From Tiliqua scincoides (Eukaryota; Chordata; Lepidosauria; Squamata; Scincidae), in the NCBI RefSeq assembly GCF_035046505.1, contig NC_089827.1, positions 59,152,856 through 59,216,855 of the forward strand: a stretch of 64,000 nucleotides of DNA, written 5' to 3'. Below are positions 1 to 12,790 of the stretch, piece by piece. The translations under genes were made by a program, and so were the position numbers. The first letter of the stretch is position 1. Each line of letters opens with the position of its first letter. Below the pieces are notes generated by a model, which saw only the letters and a list, made by a program, of their open reading frames with translations, ran no database searches and had not been told where the DNA came from.

Positions 1-245
1 CTGGGAAACCCGGATCCCCGTTTGCCCTCTGCCACTGCCCTTCCCTACTAGCGGGACAGCTTTGGGGGGGGGCCCCAACATCCATGGCCCCTCCCCTGGA
101 TCTGCCCATGCTCTCAGTTCTTCTTGATGTTCTGAGATCTTCCATCTTTCTTACGTCATTCTTAAGGTTACATATCAAGGATGTAATAAAATGTTAAGGG
201 AGTATAATTTACCTGTGGAAACAGAAAATGCAGTGAGGCTGCTAT

Positions 246-330
246 CCTATGCAGTCTTTCCTGAGAGTAAACCCCACTGAATACAGTGAGACTTACTTCT
301 GAGGAGACATGGATAGGATTGTGCTGTGAG
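246..330. repeat. Short MITE-like repeat copy
   Basis: The copy has the module seen repeatedly in this window: a 'TCCTATGCAGTC' type start, 'GAGAGTAAACCCCACTGA', 'GACTTACTTCTGAGGAGAC' and a 'GGATAGGATTGTGCTG' end. The two ends are roughly inverted (CAATCCTA / TAGGATTG), as in a short non-autonomous DNA transposon. Confidence 0.55.
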
Positions 331-933
331 CCTCTTCTCACTATGGTCACATGACCGGTCCTTAATATGTGTGAATACTCTTTATATTTGTCATTTATGA
401 ATGAAACATTGTTTTAGAGATTCCCCTGGAAAACACTGAAGAGATTTGGGAGACACAACAGCCCCCTTCTGGACAGAAATCAAGAAATACATAAGACATC
501 CATGCTGCTTCTTCCATTCTGTTTATTCCACACCCAATCTCAGGAAAGAGAAGCCATGTTGTGACAACTCAGGGACACCTGTTTACTCAGAAGATGGACT
601 GAGTAACTGCATCAAAATACAAATGCTTTTGCCCCACTGACAGCAGGTCTGCATGTTTCTGTTCAGTGCCTTCCCTAAGAAAGCCTTTCAGCACAAAAGT
701 CCCAAGATGCTTGTTGACGTGTGTCAAGTTCTCCAATGTGGTAAAGTAGAAGCAGCAGCAATAGTCAATGTTTGGCCCACCATTGTCAAAATATTGGATA
801 TTTGAGTACAGTGGCAGATTTCTTTTCATAACTCGGCTACTGATGATGACTTACAATTCACTGGAAAAGCTCAGGATGTAAAATCTAGACTGGTGAAGAA
901 AACAAGCACAAGGTATCCAAGGAGTCTCTAGTG

Positions 934-1230
934 CAGGGGTGTCAAACATAAGGCCTGTGGGCCAGATGTGCCCCCAGAAGTTCTTTATCTGCCCCCGTTT
1001 TAATTGGGCTCTCTCAGAGCCACCCGCTTAGCACAGCTTCTCCCCAGGCATCGCTCTGCAGCGTACTATTCAGCTGCTAAACTGCTGAGTGAAGACTCAG
1101 CAGAAGCAGCGCTGCTGAAAAGGTGGCCATGCCTTCCCATATCTTGAAAGTATGATCAAGATGTGCATATTTTCTCTTCTGCCATTTGCAGCTGTTTAGT
1201 TCCTACTTGACAACAAAGTGCTTATTCCTG
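934..1230. mobile_element. hAT-type MITE, family C, right end missing
   Basis: It begins CAGGGGTGTCAAACATAAGG, the same end as the complete copy at 31826-32114. The 8 bases before it are CTCTAGTG, a typical hAT target site. Internal text (CATATCTTGAAAG, TTTTCTCTTCTGCCATTTGCAG) also matches that copy. Similarity fades near 1230 and I found no right terminus. Confidence 0.6.
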
Positions 1231-2739
1231 GCAGGGAGGGGGGCAAAATACCAAGTTTTTAGATACCTGAATGCCTGTGTAATGCGGTCCCTCCCCCTTA
1301 TCTTCATTCAGAGCCATTCAGAGCAGCAAGAGTGAAGCAGAGAAGACACCTCCACTTTGATCTTGCTCTGAATGGCTCTGCAGACAAGGGGGAGGGGCTG
1401 ACAGGTGTTCAGGCAGGTGATAAACCTGATGAAGGGGGGGAAGCGTTCCCCCCTCCAGAAATGTCAGTGCCTGGAAGAACCCTGTTCCTTTCAGCCGTAT
1501 CTTAAGTACTCTACTTTCCTCCTGCTTTACTTGAGGTTCTTACCTCTACTCATCTCCAGCACATATTTTGATGGGGCATCTTCTTCACCAATAAATGGCA
1601 TATTGAGGTGTGGGAGATGCAGCAAAAATCCCTGATTCTGTCCTCTGTTTTGGCCTAATTTTGTTCACCCATTTTGGATCTTCTGATTACTCTGAGGGCT
1701 GCTGCATGGAGCAACATCTTGAAAGGGATGCTGAGACAGTCCAAGGTAGTAGCCATTACTGCTGTATTGTCTTTGGTGTTGGTTGGTCAACCATGTTAAC
1801 CCCTTCCTGAACATTAAACCAAGGACCTGCCTTTGAACCAGCTTATTGCACCATGAAGCCCACACAAAAACCCCTTCTTTCCACCAGAAAGGTTGAGAGG
1901 AGCCACAGACACACTTATGGATTTCAGTGCCACACAACCCTGTTTGCTGTGATAGCATCTCTTTTGCCCAGAGATCTCATGCCAAAGTTGATTCAGCCCT
2001 TGTTGCTAAGCCTGATATAGCATAGGTCCTATAGTATAGATCCTATTGCATAGTTATCCACATCGCCCACCCAATTAGATGTTCCATACACATCAAATCA
2101 CTGATTCCAGAGTGAGGGCAGGGAATAATTACGGAGGCAGTCATTCTGCAGAATTTTATTTTGGAACACATGATAAGGCAGCATATTAATTTTTCTTTGT
2201 AAGGAACAAAGTTAACCCATTTCTGCCTGGCTCACAGGTCTATACGTTTAGGCCCTGTTGCAAAGATGCAGCCTTGGGCAGAAATAGTTTAATTAGGTTC
2301 CATTACAACCTTCTGAAGTTCTTGTGCACAAATAGTATTCTCAGTTAGGGCTCCTTGTGCCCCAATACTCAGAATTCCTTCTACTGTGCCCGTCACCAGC
2401 CTCAGCAGCAACACCGGCTCCTATGATGGCAGCGAGTGGGATGAGCAGCCCCAGGCCAAATGTGGCTCTTCTCTCTGAGACCCAGTGCCAAGGCTGAGGG
2501 GAAGAACCCATCTGTGCAACGCATGCGCTTGGACACTTGGTTAACTGACCACCCTCCTCCCCCCACTTTCTCCTCATGTGTGTGCGTCCGGGGAGAGAAG
2601 GGACCAGGGGAGAATGAGGAGGAGAGTGGGGAGAGGGAGGGATGGGGCAAGCAGGGGTCTTATCAATTGCCTGAGAAATGGCTTAAAGATTTATAGGCTC
2701 CTGTCCTAGCAACCTTCTGCTCTCATTCTCTCCTGCCCA

Positions 2740-3180
2740 TTGCCAATAGTATCCCCCGCCCCCTTCCTTCTTCCTACCCTCTCAGACACATTCACACCCA
2801 TCACTGCTTCTCACACCACATCAACTCCAGCAGAATTCTCAAGTCCTCTCACACACCCTTTGGAAACCTGAGAGAAAGAGGTCCTTCCAGATACATTCAA
2901 AAGTCCCTGATCAGTCCCATCTGTCCAGCACATACTGAAAGCGTGTTTTCTCTTCCCAAATTAATTTACTTCTCAGATTTCTTCCAACTTTACTTATTAC
3001 TCAAATACTCCCCAACTCCTTTTCCCTCCAATACATTAGTTTTCTTCCCCTCCTTCAAATAATTTTCCTTTAAAATTTCCCCCCCCAAACTATATTGATT
3101 TTCTGCTGTATTCCTCCTCTCAAAAATACATTCTCCAAAAATTACTTTTCATTTTCAAAATCCACTTCCCCCTTTCTGCG
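2740..3180. repeat. Pyrimidine-rich low-complexity tract
   Basis: The plus strand is dominated by C and T in runs such as CCCCCGCCCCCTTCC and TTCCCCTCCTTC. No coding signal is visible. Confidence 0.5.
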
Positions 3181-3875
3181 CAAATCAATTTTGCCCTCAG
3201 TTCTTTGCGTGTGTGGGAGGGAATGAGGGATTGCAACTGAGAGAAAGAGAACTTATTCATCTAAATTCACTTCAGCCTCCAACGTATGTATTATTTATTT
3301 AAATTTATTTATTTTCCAGCCCTCGACACAATGCTATATAGACAATGTGGCCTAATGCTGAAAAGTCTGGAGATCCCTGTCGTGGAGGCATGTCCAAAGA
3401 GAGAAGGGGGGATGGGACTTAACAGCTTCTGGAATGAATGTAAAGATGAATGATTCCTCAGTTCCTGAGGGAGGTCATGTTCAGCTTCTAGTGGCAGCTG
3501 ATAATGTTGCAGGAATAGTCAGTAACTGAAGCATGACCTGCAATTTGATGCATGAAGATAATCCTCTTGCCATAGAAAGAGACAGTCTCTGAGGTATGTG
3601 GGCTTCAGGCTATATATGGCTTTAGACTTTCAACCCCAGCCCTTTACACTAGAGACCAAAAGCATGTCAGGTGGTAGTGCAGTTGGTGGAACAGAAGCTG
3701 GATCTGCTCCTCTAACATTCACAAGAACAAGAGGAGATGACATGCTATGAATGAAACATTCCCAGTAATGGTGGATGGAAAGCACCACCATATAAATGAA
3801 AAGTTCTTCCTTTAAAATACGTATGCCTAGCTTTTCTTCATTCAAGGTGCCTTACAATGTCAGTTAGAAAAGCTA

Positions 3876-3966
3876 AGGCTGCAATCCTAACCATACTTTC
3901 CTGAGAGTAAGCCCCATTGAACAAAATAGGACTTACTTCTGAGTAGACCTAGTTAGGATTGTACCC
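3876..3966. mobile_element. Short MITE with inverted ends
   Basis: The copy runs from GGCTGCAATCCTAACC to AGTTAGGATTGTACCC, so its ends are inverted repeats of about 12-15 bases. TAA lies just before it and CAA just after. The middle carries GAGTAAGCCCCATTGA and ACTTACTTCTGAGTAGAC, as in the other short copies. Confidence 0.6.
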
Positions 3967-4876
3967 CAAATGTAAGTGAGAAAACCATGGAACAGCCAGA
4001 GAACAGAAAATGTATCCAAAATAAAGCGGCATCAGATCATGAAGGGTAGAAAGAAAAAATTTTCTACCTCCTGAAACACATGGCAATTGATAAGGGGAGG
4101 GAATTCCACATGGAAACAGACCAGCAGCCAGTATAACAGCAGCATGACCCACTCAAACCCCTGGCCCCCACATCTGCATTCTTGCCAGCTGAAATCTCCA
4201 GACAGTCTTCAAAGGCAGCTCTACGTAGAGTGCATTTCAGCAGTTAACCTTGCTGTAACCTATGCACAGATAACCATGGTCAAGCCTGACTGACATGTTA
4301 CCCACAGAGGCTTCCCACTCTTGTAGGGACCTCCATTTTCTCATGTGTACCTATGACCCCATGTGTGCAACTGGCACAAGTATTTCATGTTCACGCTTTT
4401 ACATATTTACTTTCCATGTGATGTGGTGCAAGATGTGCTGCAGCCTTTAGGCCAACTGCAGTCTATACTCTGGAATGAAGGAATACAGGACAAACATACT
4501 GTAATAGCTCTTGCTGCTATCATACTCTGCTTATAAGCCTCCTAAAGGCATCAGGCCAGGGGAACACAGCAGGGCTTTTATAAATGTAGTCAAGCTACAC
4601 GTTCAGAAAGGTTGTTTCCTTCTACCCCTGAGCTGCCTGCACACAGAAAACTAATCTACCAGGGAGAATGCTAGGCTTGAACCTTTCTCCCTGACATGCT
4701 AACTTTCACTGGGAGGAGTTTCTGACCACTGGAAATGTTTTATCATAGAAGTCAATCTTCCTGCTTTCTGACATAGTGCCGTTTTAAGAGAGCCTCTGCC
4801 ACTCCACATTCAAAAGGTCAATGTTAGTACTGAGGGCTGCATCAGGTTGTCTCCGCAAGAAAATCATTCTGTAAGC

Positions 4877-5105
4877 CAGCGATATTCAACCCTTTTCATC
4901 TCATGGCACACTGACAAGACGCTAAAGTTGTCAAGGCACACCATCAATTTTTTTGACAATTGATAAGTTACACTGTGCTGCTGGTGGGAAGCTCACATCC
5001 TTAATTGGCCCTACTAATAAATGCTCTCTCCCAATCTCCTGCACCACAGCTGCAGACCATTCGCAGCACATCAATGTGCCATGGCACACTGGTTGAAAAT
5101 CGCTG
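4877..5105. mobile_element. hAT-type MITE
   Basis: The left end CAGCGATATTCAACCCTTTT and the right end GGTTGAAAATCGCTG are inverted repeats. Flanking 8-mers CTGTAAGC and CTCTAAAC agree at 6 of 8 bases, as expected of an aged hAT target duplication. GGCACACTG motifs face each other inside both ends. Confidence 0.65.
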
Positions 5106-5275
5106 CTCTAAACAATAGCGCAGTAGTGTTACAGAATTTAATTGCAGAGCTCCCCCTTTCTGCCTTGCCAGAGTGGTGGAGCTTGCCAGTATGTGGAAAA
5201 ATTAAAACTGCTATTGAATTTATCACAAGTAAAATACTTGAGGAGGAAGAATAGCAGTAATCTAAAGTTGATTAG

Positions 5276-5352
5276 GACTGTAATCCTAGGAGGAAACCCC
5301 ACTGAACACAATAGGACTTGCTTCTGCGTAGACATACATAAGCTTGTGCTGT
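5276..5352. repeat. Short MITE-like repeat copy
   Basis: ACTGTAATCCTAGGAGGAAA, CCCCACTGAACACAATAGGA and CTTGCTTCTGCGTAGACATA match the recurring short module. It lies close to the 3' end of NAGA and could be part of its 3' UTR. Confidence 0.45.
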
Positions 5353-5728
5353 AGATCAGAGATGTTTTGAGCTCAGTTTTGGAAAATCCAAATCAAGTTA
5401 TTTTCCAGTGACCTATGGAAAAAGAGGCTATTTTTCTTCAATCATATGACGATGGAGACTATGCTGTATCTTGATGCTCCTGATAATGTCACATACTGGG
5501 ACTTTCTTCCAGGTTGACATCCTAGATTCAAGTTGTAAACTAAGCTTCCTCACTGCCTTTGGAGGTAGATCTACAGCATTTCCATTTTTAGAGAGGTCTG
5601 GGTAAAAATCCCCATATTAGAAAATCAGATTGTACTGTTTTCCATTTGGCACAGCGATCATTACAGTAGGGCTCCTTGAAGCCCCTGTGGCTTGCTCACA
5701 AGTTGTAGTAGCTACTACCCACTTAACA

Positions 5729-8700
5729 TTACAGGGCAAAGGGGTGGAACTTTGTTCTATCAGACTGCTCAATGTACATTGTTGGGTAGAGGTACCACAT
5801 GACTACTCCATAGGGGTTAATGATCACTGTGAAGAAAGTGCTGGTCTTCAGGCCACTGATGATTTGACCAGTGTATACGTCCTGTGCCTGCCAAGAGACA
5901 AAAACAGGAGGATTGCAACAGAAAACAAATTGCTACAATTCGCATACAGAGATCAATTACAACAGGCACATCTACTCAGGACAGATTTCAGGCAGAACAG
6001 AGCATTACTGTGAAATAGTGGCCTACAAGTTAGATTTTACCCAGCTACCAGGTAATCTTATTGCACCCCCTCTCTGGTCAGATGTCAGGGGGAGGTTCCT
6101 GGTTTATATGAATGGAGGCTGCTTCACAAGGCAATCATCACTGGCACAACACACAGATCTAAAGATTTTCACCTGACTGTACCAAAAAAAAACACACAAA
6201 AATCCAGGAATACCTCTGTTTTGCCAGGAATTCATTCTGGAACACCTACAGGAGACACTACTGAAGGAAACTGGGGCTGGCTGGTCAGAATCCACTGCTC
6301 CCATTGGCTATGACAGCTGTCAGCCATGGAAGGATGACAAGCACTGTAACAAAACAGTACTGAAGGAAGCATCACTGTTGGACTCACGACTGTAGTGCAC
6401 AGGAATTTGCAGTGACAGAGGAGGGGAAGATATAGTGACCAGATCTCTGTGGAGAGCCCCAACATGGCTGCATTAAAATGTGTATCATGCTGTTAGTTGT
6501 GACTACTGGGCCGACACTTTTATTATTATTATTTATTGAGCAAGATTTAGTTGTTGAAAGAGATCTCCCAGAGGCAGTGTTATGAATGCAAGACACAGCA
6601 CTGGCTGGAAAGACAGGTTCTTGGAGATTATATGCAGCAGACAGTGTATACACTCCAAGGCCCTCTACAGCAATGTTTCTCAAACTGTGGGTCGGGACCC
6701 ACTTGGTGGGTCGCAAATCAATTACAGGTGGGTCCCCATTCATTTCAATATTTTATTTTTAATATATTAGAATTGATGCTCCTATGTTATGTGACTGCAT
6801 TTGGGGAAACGTTACAGACCTGTACTTTTAACAAGCTACTATATATACTCTTTTAACAATGACAGTCGATGGGACTTACTCCTGGGTAAGTGTGGGTAGG
6901 ATTCCAGCTCAGGGTTGTTAAAAAGTTTTCTGCCTGATGATGTCACTTCTGGTCATGATATCACTTCCGGTGGGTCCTGACAGATTCTCATTCTAAAAAG
7001 TGGGTCCCGGTGCTAAATGTATGAGAACCAGTGCTCCACAGGGATCTGCAGCAGGACCGCTGGTCTGCTACAATGGAAGCTATTGTGAAATACTAATGGT
7101 CCTTCCCATACATACCTCATAGACAGCATTCTGTGTAAAATTAAGCAGGGCAAGGCAGGTGGTGTAACGATAAGGCATGTCTGTCCGTCTGCTGAAGAAA
7201 ACCACAGCACTGCCTGAATGTGAAAGCGGCCTCAGGAATACCTCTATGTGAGATTTCTCCTACAAAAGCCAAATGAAGGATTGCGCCATTAACAGGGAGG
7301 TTCTTCTGGATACATACAGACATTCCTGCATTTGGCTCAACACACTGACCTCCCAGGCTAGGAGATCATTGCAGGAGCATATACTCCCACATTCCTCCTG
7401 CAAGAGCTTGCACAATATGCTTACTCAGTCATATGCTCCAAGTCCTCTGAATTCCCTACCTTGAGGATTCGACGTCCTTGGATTCCCAGGGGATCTTGAT
7501 TGATCTTGATCATCAGTTTGTTCTGCAGAATCTTCCGTGAAGCCTCAGAAATAGTGCGGAGATCTGTGGACATGAAGAGGGGAGCAGCAAGCACAGTCCA
7601 CAGGGCCATCTGGGACCGGGACTCTTCATCGCTGAGAGCAAAGTTTCCAATGATTAGCTGCAGGACAAAGTGGTTATTAACACTAAGGGGGAAATGGGTA
7701 AAAGTCAAGAGTAACAGAAGGACAGATTAGAAGTAGTTTGACTTGGAGAAGGCTCTGGCTCACTAAACAGAAATCCAATAAGCTTGGTCATTGCCCTGTG
7801 GTTGAGTTGATCAAGACAGTCATGTTTCTAAAGCTGTTTTAAGAGGGCTTTGGCAGGGCTGCCTGTGCAATGGCAGAATTCAGCATCCTGAGAATCTTAG
7901 CTTTTCCTTTAAGTCCCTCATGACTCCAAAGATAGACCTGAAGAATGTGATAAAACCTCCAAAGTCACAGAAGGTAAACATTGCCTGGATTCCTAACAAC
8001 ATCACTACCATGTACAGATCTTTGTTCTTCCACAGGATGAATTATGCCTTATTTTGCATAAGACAATAAATGCCAATTTGCTCTCTATCTCAGAATTCAG
8101 TTTTTTCTTTGTGTAGTATGCATTTCCACAGCACAGAATTTTTCTTTTTAAATGCAGTCCATACATAACCCTGAGTAAATGGACAGATGATTACAGTAGC
8201 TTGGAAATTCCTCCGAAAGAAATATAGAAGGCAGGGCAGATCTTTTAATTTACAGACTTCCACCCTTGTAAGCAAGATGCAAGATCTCCATTGCTTTTTT
8301 TTCTAGTTTTAGAATTCCCAAGACAGTCTCACTCTTACTTCAAGTTCTCATTTCTACATTACCATGTCTGGATCATTCCAATGGCCTGGGCCAGCCACCG
8401 GCTGAAGGACATCCTGATTGGCTGAATACCAATCCACAATGGAGAGGAGGCTGTCCCAAGAGTCTTGTATGTCACCATAGTTTCGCCAGAGATTACAGAT
8501 CTTGGTCAAGAGAGTATAGTTCACCTGAAAGAGATGTAAAAGAAGACAGTTGAAGACAGACTTGTGTGGTTTCCTCTACTGGGATACAGGGAGCAAAGGG
8601 CAGCTAAAGGGAACAGGGAGAAATACTCAGTGTTGTCTTTGGGGAAATGCATTAGAAGCATCCAGTTGGGGAAAACTGAATTTTGAGGATGTTGACAAGA

Positions 8701-11700
8701 GTCTGGAGCAACTACTACCAAAAGAAAAGGTGATGACTTATCTAGTGTGGTCACCCAAGTTAGAGAGGTGATAGAAATATGCCATCATGATGAAGACAGA
8801 GTAGAAGCTGGTTAGCACAGTACAAAACTGTGCAGAAATAACATAGGAACAGCAGGGTGGTGCAAGGTGTAAATATTACCTGGGGTTTACAACCAACATG
8901 GCAAAGTACTTTTACTGTGTAAAAAAGTACTTTTACTTTTACAATACGAGAATTGTCTCATGAAGTTGAGTCTAATGTACACAGATAATTTTGGTTTAAC
9001 ACCCTGGTTTTATTGTTAATGCCAATAAAAGTTTTTGATTTGATTTGATTGCCAAACAAAAGAGCTACAAGCAAGCACTGTCAACGGATTGGCATCTTGT
9101 GCCTACATATGGTATCAACAAAAATTGCACTGCAAGGTCAGACCAACAGCACATTTAATCCATCACTTCACTGCCCACCAGATAATCCTGGGAAATTTAT
9201 GAACAGGGCACAGAGGAGAAAACTCTCTCCTTTTTTTTGCTAGAGGTGCTGTAACCAAGCAGGGCAAAGACACTTTAAAAAAACCAAAGATGCGACAATC
9301 CTAGACATGTCTACTCAGGAGTAAGCCCCACAGAGTTCAATGGCATTTACTCCTAGGTAAGTGTGCCTAATTTACAGTGTAGTGTGTTGGGAATTGCCTC
9401 AGGGAGTCCAGAGTTCAAATCCCTGCCCTTTCTATGAAGCCTGCTGGGTATCCTTTGACCAGGCTCTCCCTCTCAGTCTAATCTGGGCAGGAGGTCTGGT
9501 CTAGAGGGTAGAGCCTCCGTCTGCCTGAAGATAACATCCACAAGGTCGCCAGTTCGAGGCCACCGGCACCGTGCGACCTTGGAGCAGCTGACAAGCTGAA
9601 GCCGAGCAATTCCATCTGCTCTGAGCGTGGGAGGATGGAGGCCAGAATGTGAAGCCAGATCGGATTGAAACACCTTGAATGTAGTAGTTCTTGAAAGAAA
9701 GAACCTTCTTTGAAATTGTAAAAATCCCTATTTAAATAGGGATTTAGATAAAGCCTGCCTATGTAAACCACCTTGAATAAAGTCTTGAATAAAGACCAAG
9801 AAAGGCGGTATATAAATACCTGTTATTATTATTATTATTATTATTATCTGGCTGACAATGCAATTGTGCGAATAATATGGGAAGACCCTCTGCTATCCTG
9901 AGCTCAATGAAGGAAGGCTGGCACTCAAAACATGACTGGCTACATGGAGGACAAGGGGCTCTATAGGCCTGTTTTTCCATCCCCCCTCCTTGTGGTTTCC
10001 TCTGCAGACACATTGTTTTGGAGCAATCTTGGAAGACAAAAATAGATCTACTGCTCTTTACCTTTTTCTATTTGCCATGTTCCATTTTGAAAAATCTTCC
10101 GTCCCCCCCCAACCCACACTAGCCTTAGTCATGGTCATTGTCCTGGCCCCTAATTTAATTCAGGGAGGGGCAAGGTGTTTTCCTCAACACAGCACTGACT
10201 TCAGAGAGACTTGCAAGAGGTGACACTTTTCACTGCATTGCATGCAAAGCCCAGAGCTTGCCTGTCTCTTGCCAGATTAAAAGAGACGCAATTGTCCCTT
10301 GCTCACACCACCCACATTCACAGCGTGAGATGAGGAACTTCAAGTGAATGCTTGGCACAAGTTTTAGAAGCCAGCTAGTACAGCATAATTCAGAGGCAAG
10401 AAAACTCAGATATGGCTTACCGAAGGTGGAAGTCCCCCTTGATAGGCAGGCCAGCTACAGGAAAAGGCTATTGGATGGCCTGTCGCATTCAGAGCTTTGG
10501 ACATTCTAGGATAACCTTTCAAAGGACAAAAATCACTAATAATAATAATAATAATAATAAACTTTATTTCTATCCCACCCTTCTCCCTAAAGGGACCCAC
10601 TATGGCTTAAAAAGAAAAAAAGCATACCACTGCAAGATCATTAGACACATATTTGGGGGAGAGACAAAGTGGGATGCACAAATAAGTTTTTATTGGATGG
10701 AGACATGTTGATCCAAAAGGGGGGAATCCAGAAGCCACATTGTTAATACCTAGAATTTGACTTTTTTCCCCTTTTGTAATCCAAAGTATTCAAGTATTTA
10801 GTAATCCAATACTTGAATGGGTACATCCTCCATTGTAAGGCCAGAATCCACTCCAATCTCTAAAACTCTTCTACTAAGAGATACAATGTATATCATAGCA
10901 CCAGAAATCTGGTATCCTCCCCATGCATTGCTGTCTTTTACTCAGAAAAGCAGCCTTTAAGATAAATGAATTTGATAGGTGCTCATGTTTTCAAGTGTAG
11001 ATGACTTTTAAAAAAATTAGATTCAGGTTTTATTTTTAACCAAACTTCTTTAAAATGGGAAACACTATCACTGAAGTGATTAAAAGTATTTAAGAAATTG
11101 GTTTAAGTCTTTCTTAAAATGGATTTTTATTCACCCATTTTGGATCTCAAGGGAGCTGCAAAAGATGGACATAAGAGGGGCGGGCAAGGAGTCTCAGCTC
11201 TTACCCAAGGCCTGCACAGCTTTGGATGAATAGCAGCCATCCAGTTTCAGCATATCCACTCCCCACTGTGCAATTGTTGAAGCATCCTGTTCAATTTGGT
11301 CCAACGTGGTGCCAGGATACCCTCCACAAGTGTGGGTGCCTAGATCAGCGTAAATGCCCAGTTTCAGCCCCCGTGAGTGCACCTGTCAAAACAAAGAACC
11401 ATCCAGGCCGAGTCACCAAGTCAGTCGACAGCTCTCTGCCATTTCAGAGCATGCTTTTCCATCTCTGACAGCAAAGGCACTTCCTCCTCATGGGCAGCAC
11501 ATGTTCCAATCAGGTAAGCTGCATGAGTCCCCACACGGGGCTTTTACACCTCAAGTGTCCACTCACGTAATCTGCCAATGCCTTGATTCCTCCAGGGAAC
11601 CTCTCAGGATCTGGAATCAGCTGTCCGGTTTTATCCCGCTCCTTTGCCATCCAACAGTCGTCTATATTCACGTACACATAGCCCAACTCTCTCCAGCCAT

Positions 11701-12351
11701 CCCTCGCCAGGTGATCTGCCATTTCCATGAAGAGCTTCTCACTATCCCACAAAGAGAGGAGAAGCTCATGGGAAACAGGAATAAAAAACCCAAATTGCCT
11801 AACTACGTATTTGTGGCCAGAGGGAACTAGGGAGGCATGGAAGAAAAAGCACCCAGCAATGTGGCTGAGCTGCATGTTGCATGGGCATACTTTTCCCATA
11901 ACAAGCACATTCTTACTATCATTTATATAATGGGTGCCTTGATGAAACTCAGAGTCAACACAGACAGGTCCCTGCTCCCAAGGAGCTTACATAAAAACAG
12001 ACAGCAGATGAATAAGAGGAAGAGAAAGACAAGCACAGGGAGGAAAAGATAAGGAAATACTGTTACAGGTACTTATAGTATAGTTACATTTGGGAAGGAG
12101 GACCAAGAGGATAAGCAGGCTGTCCCCTTTCTTTGCATCTGCCACATGTTATAAGTAGCTCTGTTTCCAAGTGTTTAAATACTTTTAAACACTCACCTGA
12201 TGCAGTTATGGGGGTCTGTCTTGCAGTCGACGTTACAACGAAATCGCTCCCATGAAAGCCAGCCCATTGGGGGTATTCTCATGAGCCCATTCTCCAAAGC
12301 CAGGGAGAAGGAAGAGAGGGCCAGAAAAAAAATGGGGGTTGCCAGCCTCAT
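5729..12351 (-). CDS. NAGA: alpha-N-acetylgalactosaminidase, 8 coding exons
   Basis: Lysosomal glycoside hydrolase family 27 enzyme that removes terminal alpha-GalNAc from glycoconjugates. Coding exons in transcript order: 12197-12351, 11567-11741, 11205-11382, 10421-10515, 8363-8524, 7460-7657, 7116-7259, 5729-5887. All junctions are GT-AG and phases join into 421 residues (human 411). Residues 1-19 form a signal peptide. GMGW-like [11 protein letters not shown] starts the barrel. The nucleophile is D158 in KLDGC and the acid/base is D219 in [11 protein letters not shown]190 and A193 in SCSWPAY are the small residues that set GalNAc specificity in NAGA; alpha-galactosidase A has Glu and Leu there, so this is not GLA. 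The chosen start follows a strong acceptor at 12375-12376, so the in-frame ATG at 12414 is intronic. The C-terminus ([18 protein letters not shown]) is longer than in human. Lysosomal location is known for the family, not seen here. Confidence 0.97.
6671..7033. mobile_element. hAT-type MITE, family A, in NAGA intron 7
   Basis: The ends CAATGTTTCTCAAACTGTGG and TGTATGAGAACCAGTG are inverted repeats. The 8-base flanks are CTCTACAG (6663-6670) and CTCCACAG (7034-7041), 7 of 8 identical. It holds the family text TGGGTCGGGACCCACTTGG and TGATGTCACTTCTGGT. Length is 363 bases with no coding capacity. Confidence 0.85.
9293..9380. repeat. Short MITE-like repeat copy in NAGA intron 4
   Basis: ACAATCCTAGACATGTCTAC, TCAGGAGTAAGCCCCACAGA and ACTCCTAGGTAAGTGTGCC match the recurring short module. 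Confidence 0.5.
9487..9845 (+). mobile_element. tRNA-derived SINE in NAGA intron 4
   Basis: The head has a pol III A-box-like TGGTCTAGAGGG (9498-9509) and a B-box GTTCGAGGC (9552-9560) at normal spacing. The body is unrelated, and the tail reads AAAGGCGGTATATAAATACC followed by an (ATT)n run. ATCTGG occurs at both borders (9481-9486, 9846-9851) as a short candidate target duplication. Squamate SINE families have this build; I cannot name the family safely. Confidence 0.75.
10533..10600 (-). mobile_element. LINE/SINE 3' tail fragment in NAGA intron 3
   Basis: An (AAT)n run is followed by AAACTTTATTTCTATCCCAC and CCTTCTCCCTAAAGGGACCC. In reverse this is the 'agggagaa ... ggcgg ... aataaa' type 3' end also seen at 16745-16825 and 31250-31318. 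It starts only 18 bases from the NAGA exon 4 acceptor. Confidence 0.6.
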
Positions 12352-12374
12352 GATTGCAGACTGATGGACCAATG
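12352..12374 (-). other. NAGA: NAGA 5' UTR part of first coding exon
   Basis: On the minus strand a pyrimidine tract (TTCCCTCCCCTCTTCTCC) ends in TTCAG at 12375-12380, followed by 23 untranslated bases and the ATG. This is a textbook acceptor, so at least one non-coding exon must lie upstream, at higher coordinates. Confidence 0.8.
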
Positions 12375-12719
12375 CTGAAGGAGAAGAGGGGAGGGAACAA
12401 AAACTACTTTTCAATTAAGAGGTCAGTATCCAAGTAGTCCTGCCTATATCTAGAAAATTGTAACACAGCATTTGCATGCAGTTCTGCTGCAACCCACTTT
12501 GTTGACTAAGGCAGCCACATTGCACCCCAGAATGTCTCATGGATTCTGGGCTGCACCCCAGAATGTAACACTGTAAAGTATTCTGGGGTGTGATGCAGCA
12601 GACAAAGTGGGTCGCGGGGCCAGTGCTTCCCAGAAGCTACAAGGCATTCTAGGGTATGACATCACTCAAAATGCCTTGTGACTTCCAGGTCACACTGGCC
12701 CCGGGCTGTGACCCAAAGT

Positions 12720-12790
12720 TTATTTTACTTACTGAATTTCTATGCTGCCTTTTTCCCTGAAGGGATCCAAGGTGGTGTACAACAATTAGA
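12720..12790 (-). mobile_element. LINE/SINE 3' tail fragment
   Basis: TTTATTTTACTTACTGAATT, TTCCCTGAAGGGATCCAAGG and TGGTGTACAACAATTAG are an inverted 3' end of the same type as the L2-like tail at 16745-16825. It lies in the NAGA 5' intron. Confidence 0.45.

Larger units (their letters stand above)
1..4876. other. Gene-free flank downstream of NAGA
   Basis: I see no exon with good splice sites or recognisable protein similarity here. The stretch holds two short MITE-like copies (about 246-330 and 3876-3966), part of a hAT-type element from 934, a pyrimidine-rich tract (about 2740-3180) and a T/A-rich run near 3290-3320. The human neighbour on this side, WBP2NL, was not found. Confidence 0.6.

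Noticed and set aside
9487-9600. tRNA gene
   Set aside because: Only A- and B-box-like segments are present; the rest cannot fold as a tRNA and a SINE tail follows.
7116-10515. Alpha-galactosidase A (GLA) instead of NAGA
   Set aside because: The specificity positions are Ser and Ala (SCSWPAY), as in NAGA, and the neighbours are those of NAGA.
11354-11830. Plus-strand frame of 158 codons
   Set aside because: It is the shadow of NAGA coding exons on the minus strand.
12352-12414. In-frame ATG upstream of the NAGA start
   Set aside because: It lies beyond a strong splice acceptor (12375-12376), so it is intronic; the chosen start gives a proper signal peptide.
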